Shown: piece by piece, positions 34,883-43,294 of the stretch
Position numbering within the stretch: the stretch's first letter is position 1
Layout of the letters: every line of letters begins with the position of its first letter
Origin: Streptomyces sp. ISL-36
Lineage (GTDB): Bacteria; Actinomycetota; Actinomycetes; Streptomycetales; Streptomycetaceae
Direction: 5' to 3'
DNA: 64,000 bases
Assembly: GCF_018614205.1 (NCBI RefSeq)
Contig: NZ_JAGGOS010000054.1
Coordinates: 1-64,000, forward strand
The notes under the pieces: model-generated
Databases searched by the model: none
What the model was told of the DNA's origin: nothing
The model's input: the letters and a program-made list of their open reading frames with translations, nothing else
Made by a program: the position numbers and the translations under genes

Positions 34883-35746
34883 TCACAGCTCCTTGCGGAG
34901 ATCCTTGAGGATCTCCTTCGTGCGTTGTGCAGTCGCGGCCTGGGCCGCCATGCGGTCCATGACCTCGAGATGGGAAGCCACCTCGGGGCGCGCGTCGAGG
35001 TAGACGGCGCCGGTCAGGTACTCGCTGTAGACCATGTCCGGGAGTTCGGGCATGGCGAAGCGGAAGAGGACGAACGGTCCGTAGGTGCCGGGGTGGTGGC
35101 CGGACGCGAACTCCGCGATCTGCAGGGTGACGTTCGGCAGCTCGGACGCTTCGAGCAGCCGGTCGAGCTGGTCGCGCATCACTTCCGGCCCGTCGCCGAC
35201 CGGTCGGCGCAGGACTGTCTCGTCCATGATCACCCAGAACTTCGGTGCGTCGTCCCTGGTCAGCAGGGACTGCCGCTCCATCCTCAGGGCTACATGACGT
35301 TCGATCTCCTCGGCATCGCTGCCGCCGACGGCCCCGCTGCGCAGAATGGCGCGGGCGTACCCCTCGGTCTGCAACAGACCGGGGACGAACTGCGGTTCGT
35401 ACGCCCGGATGAGGCTCGCGGCCCCCTCCAGGCTGACGTACATGGAGAACCAGCCGGGCAGCACGTCGTGGAACCGCTGCCACCAGCCGGGAAGGTTGGC
35501 CTCCTCGGCGAGGGCGATGAACCCCTCGGCCTCGGAGTCGGTGATGCCGTACGCCTTCAGCAGGAGCTGGACGTACGGGATCTTCAGCGCGACCTCCGCG
35601 GTCTCCATGCGGCGGATCGTGGCCGGCGCGACGCGGAGGACCTTGGCGGCCTCCTCCCGCTTCAGGCCGGCCCGCTCGCGCAGATCCTGCAGACGCTTGC
35701 CGAGAACGACCTGTCCCACCGTGGGGGCGGACCGCGGCTCGCTCAC
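34883..35746 (-). CDS. XRE-family regulator with DUF5753 (WhiJ/AbaA-like)
   Basis: A 287-residue DNA-binding protein. Residues about 12-70 form the helix-turn-helix (RLQDLRERAGLKREEAAKVL, APATIRRMETA). The remaining 200 residues are the DUF5753 ligand/partner domain (YEPQFVPGLLQTEGYARAIL, PNVTLQIAEFASGHHPG, YLDARPEVASHLEVMDRM). GTG start at 35744-35746 with GGGGAGG upstream. It pairs with DUF397 and diverges from an ATP-binding protein, the classic whiJ-like arrangement. Its operator is probably the repeated GGCACTCT-type motif upstream. Confidence 0.92.
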   Translation of the reverse strand: MSEPRSAPTVGQVVLGKRLQDLRERAGLKREEAAKVLRVAPATIRRMETAEVALKIPYVQLLLKAYGITDSEAEGFIALAEEANLPGWWQRFHDVLPGWFSMYVSLEGAASLIRAYEPQFVPGLLQTEGYARAILRSGAVGGSDAEEIERHVALRMERQSLLTRDDAPKFWVIMDETVLRRPVGDGPEVMRDQLDRLLEASELPNVTLQIAEFASGHHPGTYGPFVLFRFAMPELPDMVYSEYLTGAVYLDARPEVASHLEVMDRMAAQAATAQRTKEILKDLRKEL

Positions 35747-35780
35747 TCCCAGACCTCCCCGACGCGCTCTGTTTCGACCG

Positions 35781-35849
35781 AGTGTGCCATGAAGAGGTGC
35801 CAGAGAGAACACGGCACTCTGCAATTTTCAGAGTGCCACTTGCCAAGTG
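35781..35849. promoter_or_regulatory. Repeat-rich operator region of the XRE locus
   Basis: A perfect dyad GGCACTCTG (35813-35821), 7 nt, CAGAGTGCC (35829-35837) is followed by CACTTG-C-CAAGTG (35837-35849). Half sites AGTGTGCC (35781-35788) and AGAGGTGCC (35793-35801) precede it. Five related elements in 70 nt between divergent genes suggest co-operative binding by the XRE regulator. Confidence 0.6.
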
Positions 35850-35874
35850 TCCTCGTCAGGAGCAGAGTACTCCG

Positions 35875-35994
35875 ATGAACCAGTACGCGCTGCTGCCGCG
35901 CGCCGCCACGGGGGGCGACGTACGGAGCTGCTTACCCACTGTTGTGAGGAACCGGTCGTGGCTTCTGGTAACGCGCTCCCCTCAGATCTCATGA
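35875..35994 (+). CDS. Candidate 39-aa leader ORF containing a TTA codon
   Basis: ATG at 35875, stop TGA at 35992-35994; begins MNQYALLPRAATGGDVRSC. In the first 19 codons 18 end in G or C, as expected for Streptomyces coding sequence, while the competing frame is poor. Codon 20 is TTA, the only in-frame TTA I found in the window, so translation past it would need the bldA tRNA. AGGAG lies 12 nt upstream, rather far. The ORF overlaps the first 12 codons of the ATP-binding protein gene in another frame. Confidence 0.4.
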   Translation: MNQYALLPRAATGGDVRSCLPTVVRNRSWLLVTRSPQIS

Positions 35995-36443
35995 GCCCCC
36001 GCGTCATGACCCAGCGCCCACGAACCGGTGTCACCCGCCCCGATATCCGACGTTTCGCCTTCGAGCTCCCGGCCCGCACGGAATCCGTCTCGCGCGCCCG
36101 CAGGCTGGCGGAGGAGCGGCTCATCCTCTGGGGCTGCGATCCGGAGATACGCGACACGGTCACCCTGATCGTCTCCGAACTCGTCACCAACGCGGTCGTG
36201 CACACCGCGAGCGGTCATGTCGTCTGCGAACTGCGGGAGGGCGAGGAGCAGTTGCGCATAGCGGTACGGGACGAGGGCGGCGCGGGCGACCCGTTGATCC
36301 GCGACTGCGGCGAGGACGAGCGCGGCCGAGGGCTGCTGCTGGTGGACGGCCTGTGCACCGCCTGGGGCGCGGACCGCACGGGGCACGGAACGGCCAGAGT
36401 CGTGTGGGCGGAGCTGGCCCACGGCATGGGGGAGCCGTGCTGA
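35958..36443 (+). CDS. ATP-binding (HATPase, SpoIIAB-like) regulatory protein
   Basis: A 161-residue histidine-kinase-type ATPase without a kinase dimerisation domain, as in anti-sigma factors and AbaA-locus ATP-binding proteins. The N box is LIVSELVTNAVVHT, then VRDEGGAGDP and GRGLLLVDGL for the G1/G2 boxes. The GTG at 35958 is chosen for its excellent GAGGA site 7 nt upstream; an ATG at 35991 has none. It diverges from the XRE/DUF397 genes and overlaps the TTA-containing leader ORF. Confidence 0.87.
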   Translation: MASGNALPSDLMSPRVMTQRPRTGVTRPDIRRFAFELPARTESVSRARRLAEERLILWGCDPEIRDTVTLIVSELVTNAVVHTASGHVVCELREGEEQLRIAVRDEGGAGDPLIRDCGEDERGRGLLLVDGLCTAWGADRTGHGTARVVWAELAHGMGEPC

Positions 36444-36895
36444 GGTCGATGGCGACGCTGCTGGCCCCTCGGGCGCGCCGGACCACGCCCACGGGCTCGA
36501 CCCGTCTGATCGTCCCCCCGGCCCTCTCGACCAGCCTGGGCTGCGACGCGGTCGGCGTGCCGGCCCGCTACGGCTTCCGGATCCTCTCCCGCCTGCCCGC
36601 GAAGGGTTGCGTCTACGCCGACACCGACTGGTGGTGGTGGCTGGTCCCGGCCGGCTCCGACCTGGACCTGCTCTGGCCCATGCCGGCCTGTTACGCCACC
36701 GGCGCGGAGATCCCCGACCGCCGCCCCCGCCTGATCCACCACCCGGACGGCACGTCCCCGTACACCCCGCCGATCCCCCTCTATCTGCTCACCTGCCAGC
36801 TGACCGGCATCGCCCCCTCGTGGACGGCCGTGCGGCCGCGGGGCGACGGCGTACTGTCTGAGCATGTTCACCCCACAGGGCCCGACCGCCCGTGA
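36437..36895 (+). CDS. Hypothetical protein associated with the ATP-binding gene
   Basis: A 152-residue protein of unknown family with a run of aromatic residues, VYADTDWWWWLVPAGSDLDL, near the middle and RLIHHPDGTSPYTPPIPLYL later. The GTG at 36437 overlaps the stop of the ATP-binding gene by 7 nt and has GGGGGAG just upstream; ATG 36449 is an alternative. It overlaps the next gene by 32 nt. The position suggests a shared operon. Confidence 0.7.
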   Translation: MLRSMATLLAPRARRTTPTGSTRLIVPPALSTSLGCDAVGVPARYGFRILSRLPAKGCVYADTDWWWWLVPAGSDLDLLWPMPACYATGAEIPDRRPRLIHHPDGTSPYTPPIPLYLLTCQLTGIAPSWTAVRPRGDGVLSEHVHPTGPDRP

Positions 36896-37574
36896 GCTGA
36901 CCTACCAGGCGCTCGCCTCGGTGGAACGCGGCTACGACCTGCTGGCGAAGAAGTTCGACGAGACGCCCTTCCGCACCCCCGACCACATCCTCTGCGCGGT
37001 GACGGACACCCTGCGCCCGCTGGGCCCCTTCGCCACGGGCCTCGACCTCTGCTGCGGGACGGGCGCGGGCCTCTGCGTCCTCCGGTCGCTGTGCACGGGC
37101 CGGGTCGCGGGCGTCGACTTCAGCGCGGGGATGCTGACCGAGGCCCGCCGCGCTCACCCCACGACCACCCTGATCCGCGCGGACGCCTTGGCTCTCCCCT
37201 TCGCGCCCGTCTTCGACCTCGCGGTGAGTTTCGGCGCCTTCGGCCACTTCCTGCCGGGGGAGCAGCAGATCCTCTTCCAGCAGGCTCACGCCTCCCTGCG
37301 CCCCGGCGGCCTCTTCGCCTTCCCCCTCCCCGCTCCCCCGCGCGTCGGCTCGCTGCCCTACTGGGCCCTGCTCGGCTTCGACACCGTGATGCGGGTCCGC
37401 AACGCGGTGTGGCGCCCGCGCTTCGTCATGTACTACCGCACCTTCCGGCTCGCGGACGTGCGGGCGAAGCTGGAGCGGGCGGGCTTCGAGGTGTCGCTGC
37501 TGCCGGTCGAGTCCTTGGGGCGCCGGGAGGACGGGAGCCCGAGGTGCCGGGTGGTGGTGGCACGGAAGGTCTGA
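36864..37574 (+). CDS. Class I SAM-dependent methyltransferase
   Basis: A 236-residue methyltransferase. SAM-binding motif I is GLDLCCGTGAGLCVLRSL; the acidic loop VAGVDFSAGMLTEARR and IRADALALPF follow, and the post-motif region FGHFLPGEQQILFQQ is typical of the UbiE/Methyltransf_11 group. The substrate is unknown. The ATG at 36864 lies within the end of the preceding gene. Transcription ends at the hairpin 37636-37668. Confidence 0.87.
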   Translation: MFTPQGPTARELTYQALASVERGYDLLAKKFDETPFRTPDHILCAVTDTLRPLGPFATGLDLCCGTGAGLCVLRSLCTGRVAGVDFSAGMLTEARRAHPTTTLIRADALALPFAPVFDLAVSFGAFGHFLPGEQQILFQQAHASLRPGGLFAFPLPAPPRVGSLPYWALLGFDTVMRVRNAVWRPRFVMYYRTFRLADVRAKLERAGFEVSLLPVESLGRREDGSPRCRVVVARKV

Positions 37575-37635
37575 ACGGATGGGCGGCTTCCGCCGCCCTG
37601 TGCCGCCCCGGCAGGGCGCAGCCCGCCCAAAACGA

Positions 37636-37668
37636 AAGTGCTGGTTGAGAACATCTCAACCAGCACTT
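37636..37668. terminator. Strong hairpin terminator
   Basis: Perfect 15 nt arms AAGTGCTGGTTGAGA (37636-37650) and its complement (37654-37668), loop ACA. It lies between the methyltransferase gene and the oppositely oriented tRNA gene, serving both. Confidence 0.85.
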
Positions 37669-37697
37669 GGGGCGAGATCCCGGGAGATCTCTCTGTG

Positions 37698-37782
37698 TGT
37701 CCGAGGGGGGACTTGAACCCCCACGCCCGATAAAGGGCACTAGCACCTCAAGCTAGCGCGTCTGCCATTCCGCCACCCGGAC
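37698..37782 (-). tRNA. tRNA-Leu (anticodon GAG)
   Basis: An 85 nt class II tRNA on the minus strand. The acceptor stem GTCCGGG pairs with CTCGGAC (one G-U); the D-arm starts GGCGGAATGGCAGAC; the anticodon stem CTAGC/GCTAG encloses the loop TTGAGGT, anticodon GAG, reading CTC codons. A long variable arm (TGCCC-TTTATC-GGGCG) is typical of tRNA-Leu. The T-arm contains GGTTCAAGTCC. CCA is not encoded. Confidence 0.95.
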
Positions 37783-38000
37783 CAGGTGTTGTGCCGCTTT
37801 GGGGTGTTCCCCGCGGCGACATGGATAACTCTACCAGGGGTTCGAGGCGCCTTTCACCCACGTTTCCCGTGGTCAGTGAGGTGCGGCGGGTCGGTTGCGC
37901 TTGATCCGCCCGGCGCCGGGCGGCGCACGTGCGGACGGTGATCACGGCTTCACGGGGCGTCGTCGGCCTCTCCGGGGCGGCGGCGCCTAGCCTGCGCGAG

Positions 38001-39302
38001 GTGGGTTACTTCTCCGAGTACCGCCGGCCCCGGATGCTCTCGCCGCTGCGCGAGCATCTGCGGGACACCTTCTGGTTCGCCCCGGTCGTCGCGATGGCGG
38101 GGGTGTTCGTGCTGTGGGCGGCGGCGTCCGCCGTGGACACGGCGCTCGTCGAGGCGCTGCAGGAGGCGGAGGCGTACGACGAGGTCACCGAGCTGATCGG
38201 GATCGTCGAGGACGCCAAGACGATCGTGACGACCATCAGCTCCGCGATGATGACCTTCATCGGTGTCGTCTTCTCGATCTCGCTGGTCGCGGTGCAGATG
38301 GCGAGCGGGCAGTTCAGCCCCCGGGTGGTGCGGATCTTCATCCGGAGCCGGATCACCAAGGCGACCTTCTCGGTCTTCCTCGCGACGTTTCTGCTGTCGC
38401 TGCTGGTCCTCACCTCGTACGACAGCGGGACCGATCCCCGCCGTGTCTCCACCGTGCCGCTCGTGCAGTCGGCCCTCACGCTGCTGATGGTGGGACTGAG
38501 CCTGCTGCTCTTCGTGGCGTATGTGAACACGACACTGCGGCTGATGCGGGTGGGGCATGTGGTGGAGCGAATCACGACGGAGTCGTTCCGGGTGCTCGCG
38601 AAGCAGCCGCGCTACGCGGGTGAGGTCGACGCGCTCGGGGAGGCGACGGCCTTCCTTGTTCACCGGGGGCGTGCGGGCCTGGTCCGGGATGTGAATGTCG
38701 CGCTGCTGGTGCGGGCGGCCCGGCGGCAGGGGGTGGTGCTGCGGCTGCTGCCACGGATCGGGGATTTCGTGGTGCCGGGGACGCCGGTTCTGGCCGTGCA
38801 CGGCGGTCAGGCGTCCCGCCGACTGGCGGCGGCGGTCTCCGTCGGGGTCGAGCGGACCTTCCACCAGGACGTCGGTTTCGGGCTGCGGCAGCTCGCCGAC
38901 ATCGGTCTGCGGGCCCTCTCCCCCGCCGTCAACGATCCGACGACGGCCGTGCAGAGTCTGGACCGGATCACGCAGCTGCTCGCCGAGCTGGCCGGCCGGC
39001 CGTTGGGGACCGTCCACCACCGCGACCGCGCCGGTGTGGTGCGGCTGGTGCAGGACGTGCCGGGGTGGACCGATCTGGTGGATCTGGGGTTCACCGAGAT
39101 CCGGGGGTGCGCGGCGGGCAACCCGCAGGTGTCGCGGCGGATGCTGGCCGGGCTGGACGATCTTCTGTCGCTGGCGCCGGAGGACCGCCGGGAGCCGCTG
39201 GTCCGGCACCGTACGCTCCTGGTCCAGCTGGTGGAGCGTACGGCGCCGGAGGGCGCGGACCGTGCCTTCGCCCTGGAGGCGGATCGCCAGGGGATCGGGT
39301 GA
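38001..39302 (+). CDS. DUF2254 membrane protein
   Basis: A 433-residue integral membrane protein. Four hydrophobic helices in the first 200 residues: FAPVVAMAGVFVLWAAAS, MMTFIGVVFSISLVAVQM, VFLATFLLSLLVLTSY and LTLLMVGLSLLLFVAYV, followed by a soluble C-terminal domain containing GFGLRQLADIGLRALSPAVN, the hallmark of DUF2254. Function unknown. The GTG at 38001 lies 7 nt after TAGCCT, which suggests a leaderless start; ATG 38034 is an alternative. Confidence 0.82.
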   Translation: MGYFSEYRRPRMLSPLREHLRDTFWFAPVVAMAGVFVLWAAASAVDTALVEALQEAEAYDEVTELIGIVEDAKTIVTTISSAMMTFIGVVFSISLVAVQMASGQFSPRVVRIFIRSRITKATFSVFLATFLLSLLVLTSYDSGTDPRRVSTVPLVQSALTLLMVGLSLLLFVAYVNTTLRLMRVGHVVERITTESFRVLAKQPRYAGEVDALGEATAFLVHRGRAGLVRDVNVALLVRAARRQGVVLRLLPRIGDFVVPGTPVLAVHGGQASRRLAAAVSVGVERTFHQDVGFGLRQLADIGLRALSPAVNDPTTAVQSLDRITQLLAELAGRPLGTVHHRDRAGVVRLVQDVPGWTDLVDLGFTEIRGCAAGNPQVSRRMLAGLDDLLSLAPEDRREPLVRHRTLLVQLVERTAPEGADRAFALEADRQGIG

Positions 39303-39308
39303 GCCGCG

Positions 39309-40868
39309 TCAGGGCATCAGGTGGTGGTCGGGGAAGTTGCCCGGCAGCCGCTCGCCGTCCGGGCCCTCCGTGACCGCCTTGACGAGCAGGTCTCCGCCGA
39401 CGAAGGCGCCGCGCCAGGAGGCGCCGAAGCCGCCGAAGAGTTCGGAGCGGTCGCCTCGGGAACGGGGTGTGCCGTGGCCGGTCTTGAAGGCGCGGATCTG
39501 CGGGGCGAGCCGGTCGTACGTCTTCTCGTCGTCGGTGGAGAGGGTGGCGACGAGGGCGCCGTTCGAGGCGTTCATCGCGGCGAGGAGTTCCGCCTCGGTG
39601 TCGACCAGGACGATCGTGTCGACCGGGCCGAAGGGTTCGGCGTGGTGGAGAGGCGAGGATGGCGGCGGGCCGAGGAGGGTCACGGGCGGCAGGTAGGCGG
39701 ACGTGTCCTGGCCGGGCAGGAACCGGCCCTCGGCGAGGGTTCCGCGGTGGAGGGGGATCGCGCCCCGGTCGACGGCCTCGGCGACCTGGTCGCCGAGTTC
39801 TTTGGCCTTGGCCGCGTTGATGAGCGGCCCGAAGTCGAGGTCGGGGAGGGCGTCGTCGGGGTGCTCGACGGCCAGGGGGTGGCCGAAGCGGAGGGCGCGG
39901 ACGGGGGGCAGGTAGGCCGCGAGGAAGTCGGCGAAGAGGGTGCGCTGGACGACGAAGCGCGGATAGGCGGTGCAGCGCTGCTTGCCGTAGTCGAAGAGCT
40001 TGGGGACGACGGCGGTGAGCGTGGGCCAGTCGGTGTGGTTCCAGATGCCCCAGGTGTTGAGGCCCTCCTGCTCCAGGATGTGGCGTTTGCCGAGGTCGGC
40101 GACTGCGGTGGCGATGCTCGCGCCGGTGTCGCGGCCTCCGACGAAGGAGACGCAGCCGATCTCGGGCGCGCGGACGAGGGCCTCGGAGAGTTCGCCCCCG
40201 CTGCCGCTGACCAGGGTGATCGGGATGCCCTCGCGGGCGGCGAGGGCCGAGGCGAGGGTGAGGCAGGCGAGGCCGCCGTCGGTCGGGGTTTTGGCGACGA
40301 CCGCGTTTCCCGCCAGCGCCTGGACGAGCAGGGCGTGGACCAGGACGGACATCGGGTAGTTCCAGCTGGCGATGTTGGAGACGGGCCCGGGCAGCGGGGT
40401 GCGGCCGGCCAGCATCGGCTCGATGCCCTCGACGTACCAGCGCACTCCGTCGATCGCGCGGTCGACGTCGGCCTGGGCGAGCCGCCAGGGCTTGCCGATC
40501 TCCCAGACGAGGAGGAGGGCGAGCAGTTCGCGGTGCGCGCAGAGCGCGTCGAGCGTGGCGGCCACGCGTGCGCGGCGCTCCGGAAGGGGGATGTGCCGCC
40601 AGGCGCGGTGCTGGTCGAGCGAGGCGCGTACGGCCTGGTGGGCGGTGGTGGCGTCGAGGCGCGGTGGTCCGGCGATGGGACTGCCGTCGACGGGACTGGT
40701 GGCGGGGAGCGCCCGGCCGTCGGGGTGCCAGGTGCCGGCCCAGAGGTTGAGGACGGTCTCGTCGCGGAACGCCTCGGGGGCGGCGGCCTGGCACCGCTGC
40801 CAGGCGTCGGCCCAGGCGGTGCCGGGTTTGAGGGTGAGGGTGGGGGCGGGAGGTGGGGTGGGTGCCAT
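39309..40868 (-). CDS. Divergent aldehyde dehydrogenase family protein
   Basis: A 519-residue ALDH-fold protein. The nucleophile is in GKQRCTAYPRFVVQ; the general base region reads LEQEGLN instead of the usual LELGGK, so the Glu is kept but the neighbouring Gly-Lys is changed. SWNYPMSVLVHALLVQALAG and PFGPVDTIVLVD are recognisable. It would oxidise an aldehyde, or possibly act on a CoA thioester, with NAD(P). The ATG at 40866-40868 has GGAG upstream. It lies 179 nt downstream of the sucD-like gene on the same strand, so it probably belongs to the oxalate locus. Confidence 0.85.
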   Translation of the reverse strand: MAPTPPPAPTLTLKPGTAWADAWQRCQAAAPEAFRDETVLNLWAGTWHPDGRALPATSPVDGSPIAGPPRLDATTAHQAVRASLDQHRAWRHIPLPERRARVAATLDALCAHRELLALLLVWEIGKPWRLAQADVDRAIDGVRWYVEGIEPMLAGRTPLPGPVSNIASWNYPMSVLVHALLVQALAGNAVVAKTPTDGGLACLTLASALAAREGIPITLVSGSGGELSEALVRAPEIGCVSFVGGRDTGASIATAVADLGKRHILEQEGLNTWGIWNHTDWPTLTAVVPKLFDYGKQRCTAYPRFVVQRTLFADFLAAYLPPVRALRFGHPLAVEHPDDALPDLDFGPLINAAKAKELGDQVAEAVDRGAIPLHRGTLAEGRFLPGQDTSAYLPPVTLLGPPPSSPLHHAEPFGPVDTIVLVDTEAELLAAMNASNGALVATLSTDDEKTYDRLAPQIRAFKTGHGTPRSRGDRSELFGGFGASWRGAFVGGDLLVKAVTEGPDGERLPGNFPDHHLMP

Positions 40869-41047
40869 GACGGTTCTCCGCTCTCGGTGCACAGTCGGGG
40901 CGGGAGTTGCTCTGGCCGAACGGGGGTGGGGTGCGCGGGGGGGGTGTCGGGATGTCGGCTGTCGGCAGTCGGGATGTCGACTGTCCGGGATCTCGCCCGA
41001 CGGCGCCGCGGCGGCTTGTCGGGGATGGCGCCGGCGCTCCGGGGGTG

Positions 41048-41950
41048 TCAGGCGGGGGTGGCGTCGGCGGGTGCCGCGAGCCGGGCGAGGACGAGTCCGG
41101 CCGTCTCGGTGGGGGTGGAGCCGACCTGCACACCGGCCGCTTCCAGCGCCTTCTTCTTGCCCTCCGCCGTACCGGAGGAGCCCGAGACGATGGCGCCGGC
41201 GTGGCCCATCGTCCTGCCCTCGGGTGCGGTGAAGCCGGCGATGTAGGCGATGACGGGCTTGGTGATGTGGGCCGCGATGTGGTCGGCGGCGCGTTCCTCG
41301 GCGTCACCGCCGATCTCGCCGATCATCACGATGAGGTCGGTGTCGGGGTCGGCCTCGAAAGCGGTGAGGCAGTCGATGTGGGTGGTGCCGACGACGGGGT
41401 CGCCGCCGATGCCGACGGCCGAGGAGAAGCCGTGCTCGCGGAGTTCGTACATGAGTTGGTAGGTGAGCGTGCCGGACTTGGAGACGAGTCCGATGCGGCC
41501 GGGCTCGGCGGCGATGTCGGCGGGGATGATGCCGGCGTTGGACTGGCCGGGGCTGATGAGGCCGGGACAGTTCGGCCCGATGATCCGGGTGCCGCGGGCG
41601 CGGGCGTACGCCTGGAAGGCGACGGTGTCGTGGACGGGGATGCCTTCGGTGATGACGACGGCGAGGCGGATGCCGGCGTCGACGGCTTCCATGACGGCCG
41701 CCTTGGCGAAGGGGGGCGGGACGAAGACGACCGTGACGTCCGCCCCGGTGGCGTCGATGCCTTCGCGTACGGAGCCGAAGACGGGTGTCGCCCGGCCGTC
41801 GAGGTCGAGGGTGGTGCCTGCCTTGCGCGGGTTGACCCCGCCGACGACGTCGGTGCCGGCGGCGAGCATGCGGCGGGTGTGTTTCATGCCCTCGGCGCCC
41901 GTCATGCCCTGCACGAGGACCTTGCTGTCCTTGGTGAGGTAGATGGCCAT
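41048..41950 (-). CDS. sucD: Succinyl-CoA ligase alpha subunit-like protein
   Basis: A 300-residue ADP/GDP-forming CoA ligase alpha subunit. CoA-binding start: [44 protein letters not shown]; and the phosphohistidine loop [18 protein letters not shown]. Length normal. It follows the beta-subunit gene by 15 nt. Because the pair sits opposite oxalate genes, it may be a dedicated paralogue supplying an acyl-CoA donor for oxalate activation rather than the TCA-cycle enzyme; that is inference. Confidence 0.92.
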   Translation of the reverse strand: MAIYLTKDSKVLVQGMTGAEGMKHTRRMLAAGTDVVGGVNPRKAGTTLDLDGRATPVFGSVREGIDATGADVTVVFVPPPFAKAAVMEAVDAGIRLAVVITEGIPVHDTVAFQAYARARGTRIIGPNCPGLISPGQSNAGIIPADIAAEPGRIGLVSKSGTLTYQLMYELREHGFSSAVGIGGDPVVGTTHIDCLTAFEADPDTDLIVMIGEIGGDAEERAADHIAAHITKPVIAYIAGFTAPEGRTMGHAGAIVSGSSGTAEGKKKALEAAGVQVGSTPTETAGLVLARLAAPADATPA

Positions 41951-41965
41951 GTCCTTGGCATCCCT

Positions 41966-43138
41966 TCAGGTGGTGGCGAGTCGGGCGGCGCGGGCGGCGG
42001 CGCCGTCCATCGTGGTGGCCTGCTCGACGAGGGGGTGGGCGCGGGCGTCGAGGACGGCCCGGCCGCGTGCGGCGTTGTTGCCGTCGAGGCGGACGACCAG
42101 GGGTTTGGTGAGGTGGACGGATTCGAGGGCTTGGACGATGCCTTCGGCGACGGCGTCACAGGCGGTGATGCCGCCGAAGACGTTCACCAGTACGGCGTTC
42201 ACGTCCGGGTCGCTCAGGATGACGTCGAGGCCGTCGGCCATGACCTGGGCGGAGGCGCCGCCGCCGATGTCGAGGAAGTTGGCGGGGCGGGCTCCCTGGC
42301 CGGCGACGACGTCGAGGGTGGACATGACGAGTCCGGCGCCGTTGCCGATGATGCCGACCTGGCCGTCGAGCTTGACGTAGTTGAGGCCCTTGGCCCGCGC
42401 GGTGGCCTCCAGCCGGTCGGTGCCGGCGGATGTGCCGGTGGCGGCGGGGCCGGCGCCGGGCGTGTCCGGTGCGGCTGACTCCTCGCCCCAACGGGACTGC
42501 CGGAAACGGGCGTTGTCGTCAAGGGTGACCTTGCCGTCGAGGGCGAGGATCGCGCCGTCGGCCGTACGGACGAGGGGGTTGACCTCGACGAGCAGGGCGT
42601 CCTCGCGGACGAGGACCCGCCAGAGGCGGTGCAGTACGTCGGCGGCCTCCGGGGGCAGGCCGGCCGCGGCGGCGATCTCGGCGGCCTTGGCCTCGGTGAC
42701 GCCCTCGGCCGGGTCGACGGGGATGCGGGCGACGGCTTCGGGGCGGTTGGCGGCGACCTCCTCGATGTCCATGCCGCCCTCGGCGGAGGCGATGGCGAGG
42801 AAGGCGCCGGCCGCCCGGTCGAGGACGTAGCTCGCATAGAACTCGTCCCGGACGTCGACGGGTTGGGCGATCATCACCCGGCGCACGGTGTGGCCCTTGA
42901 TGTCCATGCCGAGGATCTGGCGAGCCTTGATCTCGGCGGCGGCGGGGTCGTCCGCCAGTTTGACGCCGCCCGCCTTGCCCCGGCCTCCGGTCTTCACCTG
43001 CGCCTTCACCACGACGCGGCCGCCGAGGAGTTCGGCGGCCCGCCGTGCTTCACGGGGGTGGTCGACGACGGCCGCGTCGGGGACCGCGATGCCGTAGCCC
43101 TTGAAGAGTTCCCTTGCCTGGTGCTCGTACAGGTCCAT
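41966..43138 (-). CDS. sucC: Succinyl-CoA ligase beta subunit-like protein
   Basis: A 390-residue beta subunit with an ATP-grasp fold: [45 protein letters not shown], then the CoA-ligase part [24 protein letters not shown] and VFGGITACD. An insert of about 15 residues, poor in order ([18 protein letters not shown]), occurs near 235. The ATG at 43136-43138 has GGGAG upstream. First gene of the leftward arm, just beside the central dyad. Confidence 0.92.
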   Translation of the reverse strand: MDLYEHQARELFKGYGIAVPDAAVVDHPREARRAAELLGGRVVVKAQVKTGGRGKAGGVKLADDPAAAEIKARQILGMDIKGHTVRRVMIAQPVDVRDEFYASYVLDRAAGAFLAIASAEGGMDIEEVAANRPEAVARIPVDPAEGVTEAKAAEIAAAAGLPPEAADVLHRLWRVLVREDALLVEVNPLVRTADGAILALDGKVTLDDNARFRQSRWGEESAAPDTPGAGPAATGTSAGTDRLEATARAKGLNYVKLDGQVGIIGNGAGLVMSTLDVVAGQGARPANFLDIGGGASAQVMADGLDVILSDPDVNAVLVNVFGGITACDAVAEGIVQALESVHLTKPLVVRLDGNNAARGRAVLDARAHPLVEQATTMDGAAARAARLATT

Positions 43139-43208
43139 CTCGGCTCCCTGTCTCGAAAGTGCCGCACACCCCCTGGACACCATCCGGGCGATGCGGGATA
43201 ACAAGCTT

Positions 43209-43232
43209 CATACAGTATTCGTCGACTGTATG
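43209..43232. promoter_or_regulatory. Perfect dyad between the divergent oxalate-locus arms
   Basis: CATACAGT (43209-43216), 8 nt, ACTGTATG (43225-43232). The AT-rich flanks and the position between sucC-like and oxc-like genes, 71 nt from one start and 62 nt from the other, make it a strong candidate operator for one regulator of both arms. The symmetry and TACAG/CTGTA core recall GntR-type sites. No regulator gene lies next to it. Confidence 0.6.
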
Positions 43233-43294
43233 CAATCGACCGCGATCAAGCGCACCGAGTACCCAACGCCCCTACGAAGGGACAGGACTTCGCC

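Noticed and set aside
34646-37574. XRE/DUF397/ATP-binding block as a toxin-antitoxin or phage-defence system
   Set aside because: The family combination is the well-known WhiJ/AbaA-type developmental locus of Streptomyces, with no toxin, nuclease or effector fold.
37698-37782. tRNA gene as an integration site for a mobile element
   Set aside because: No integrase, no direct repeat of the tRNA 3' end and no change in base composition on either side.
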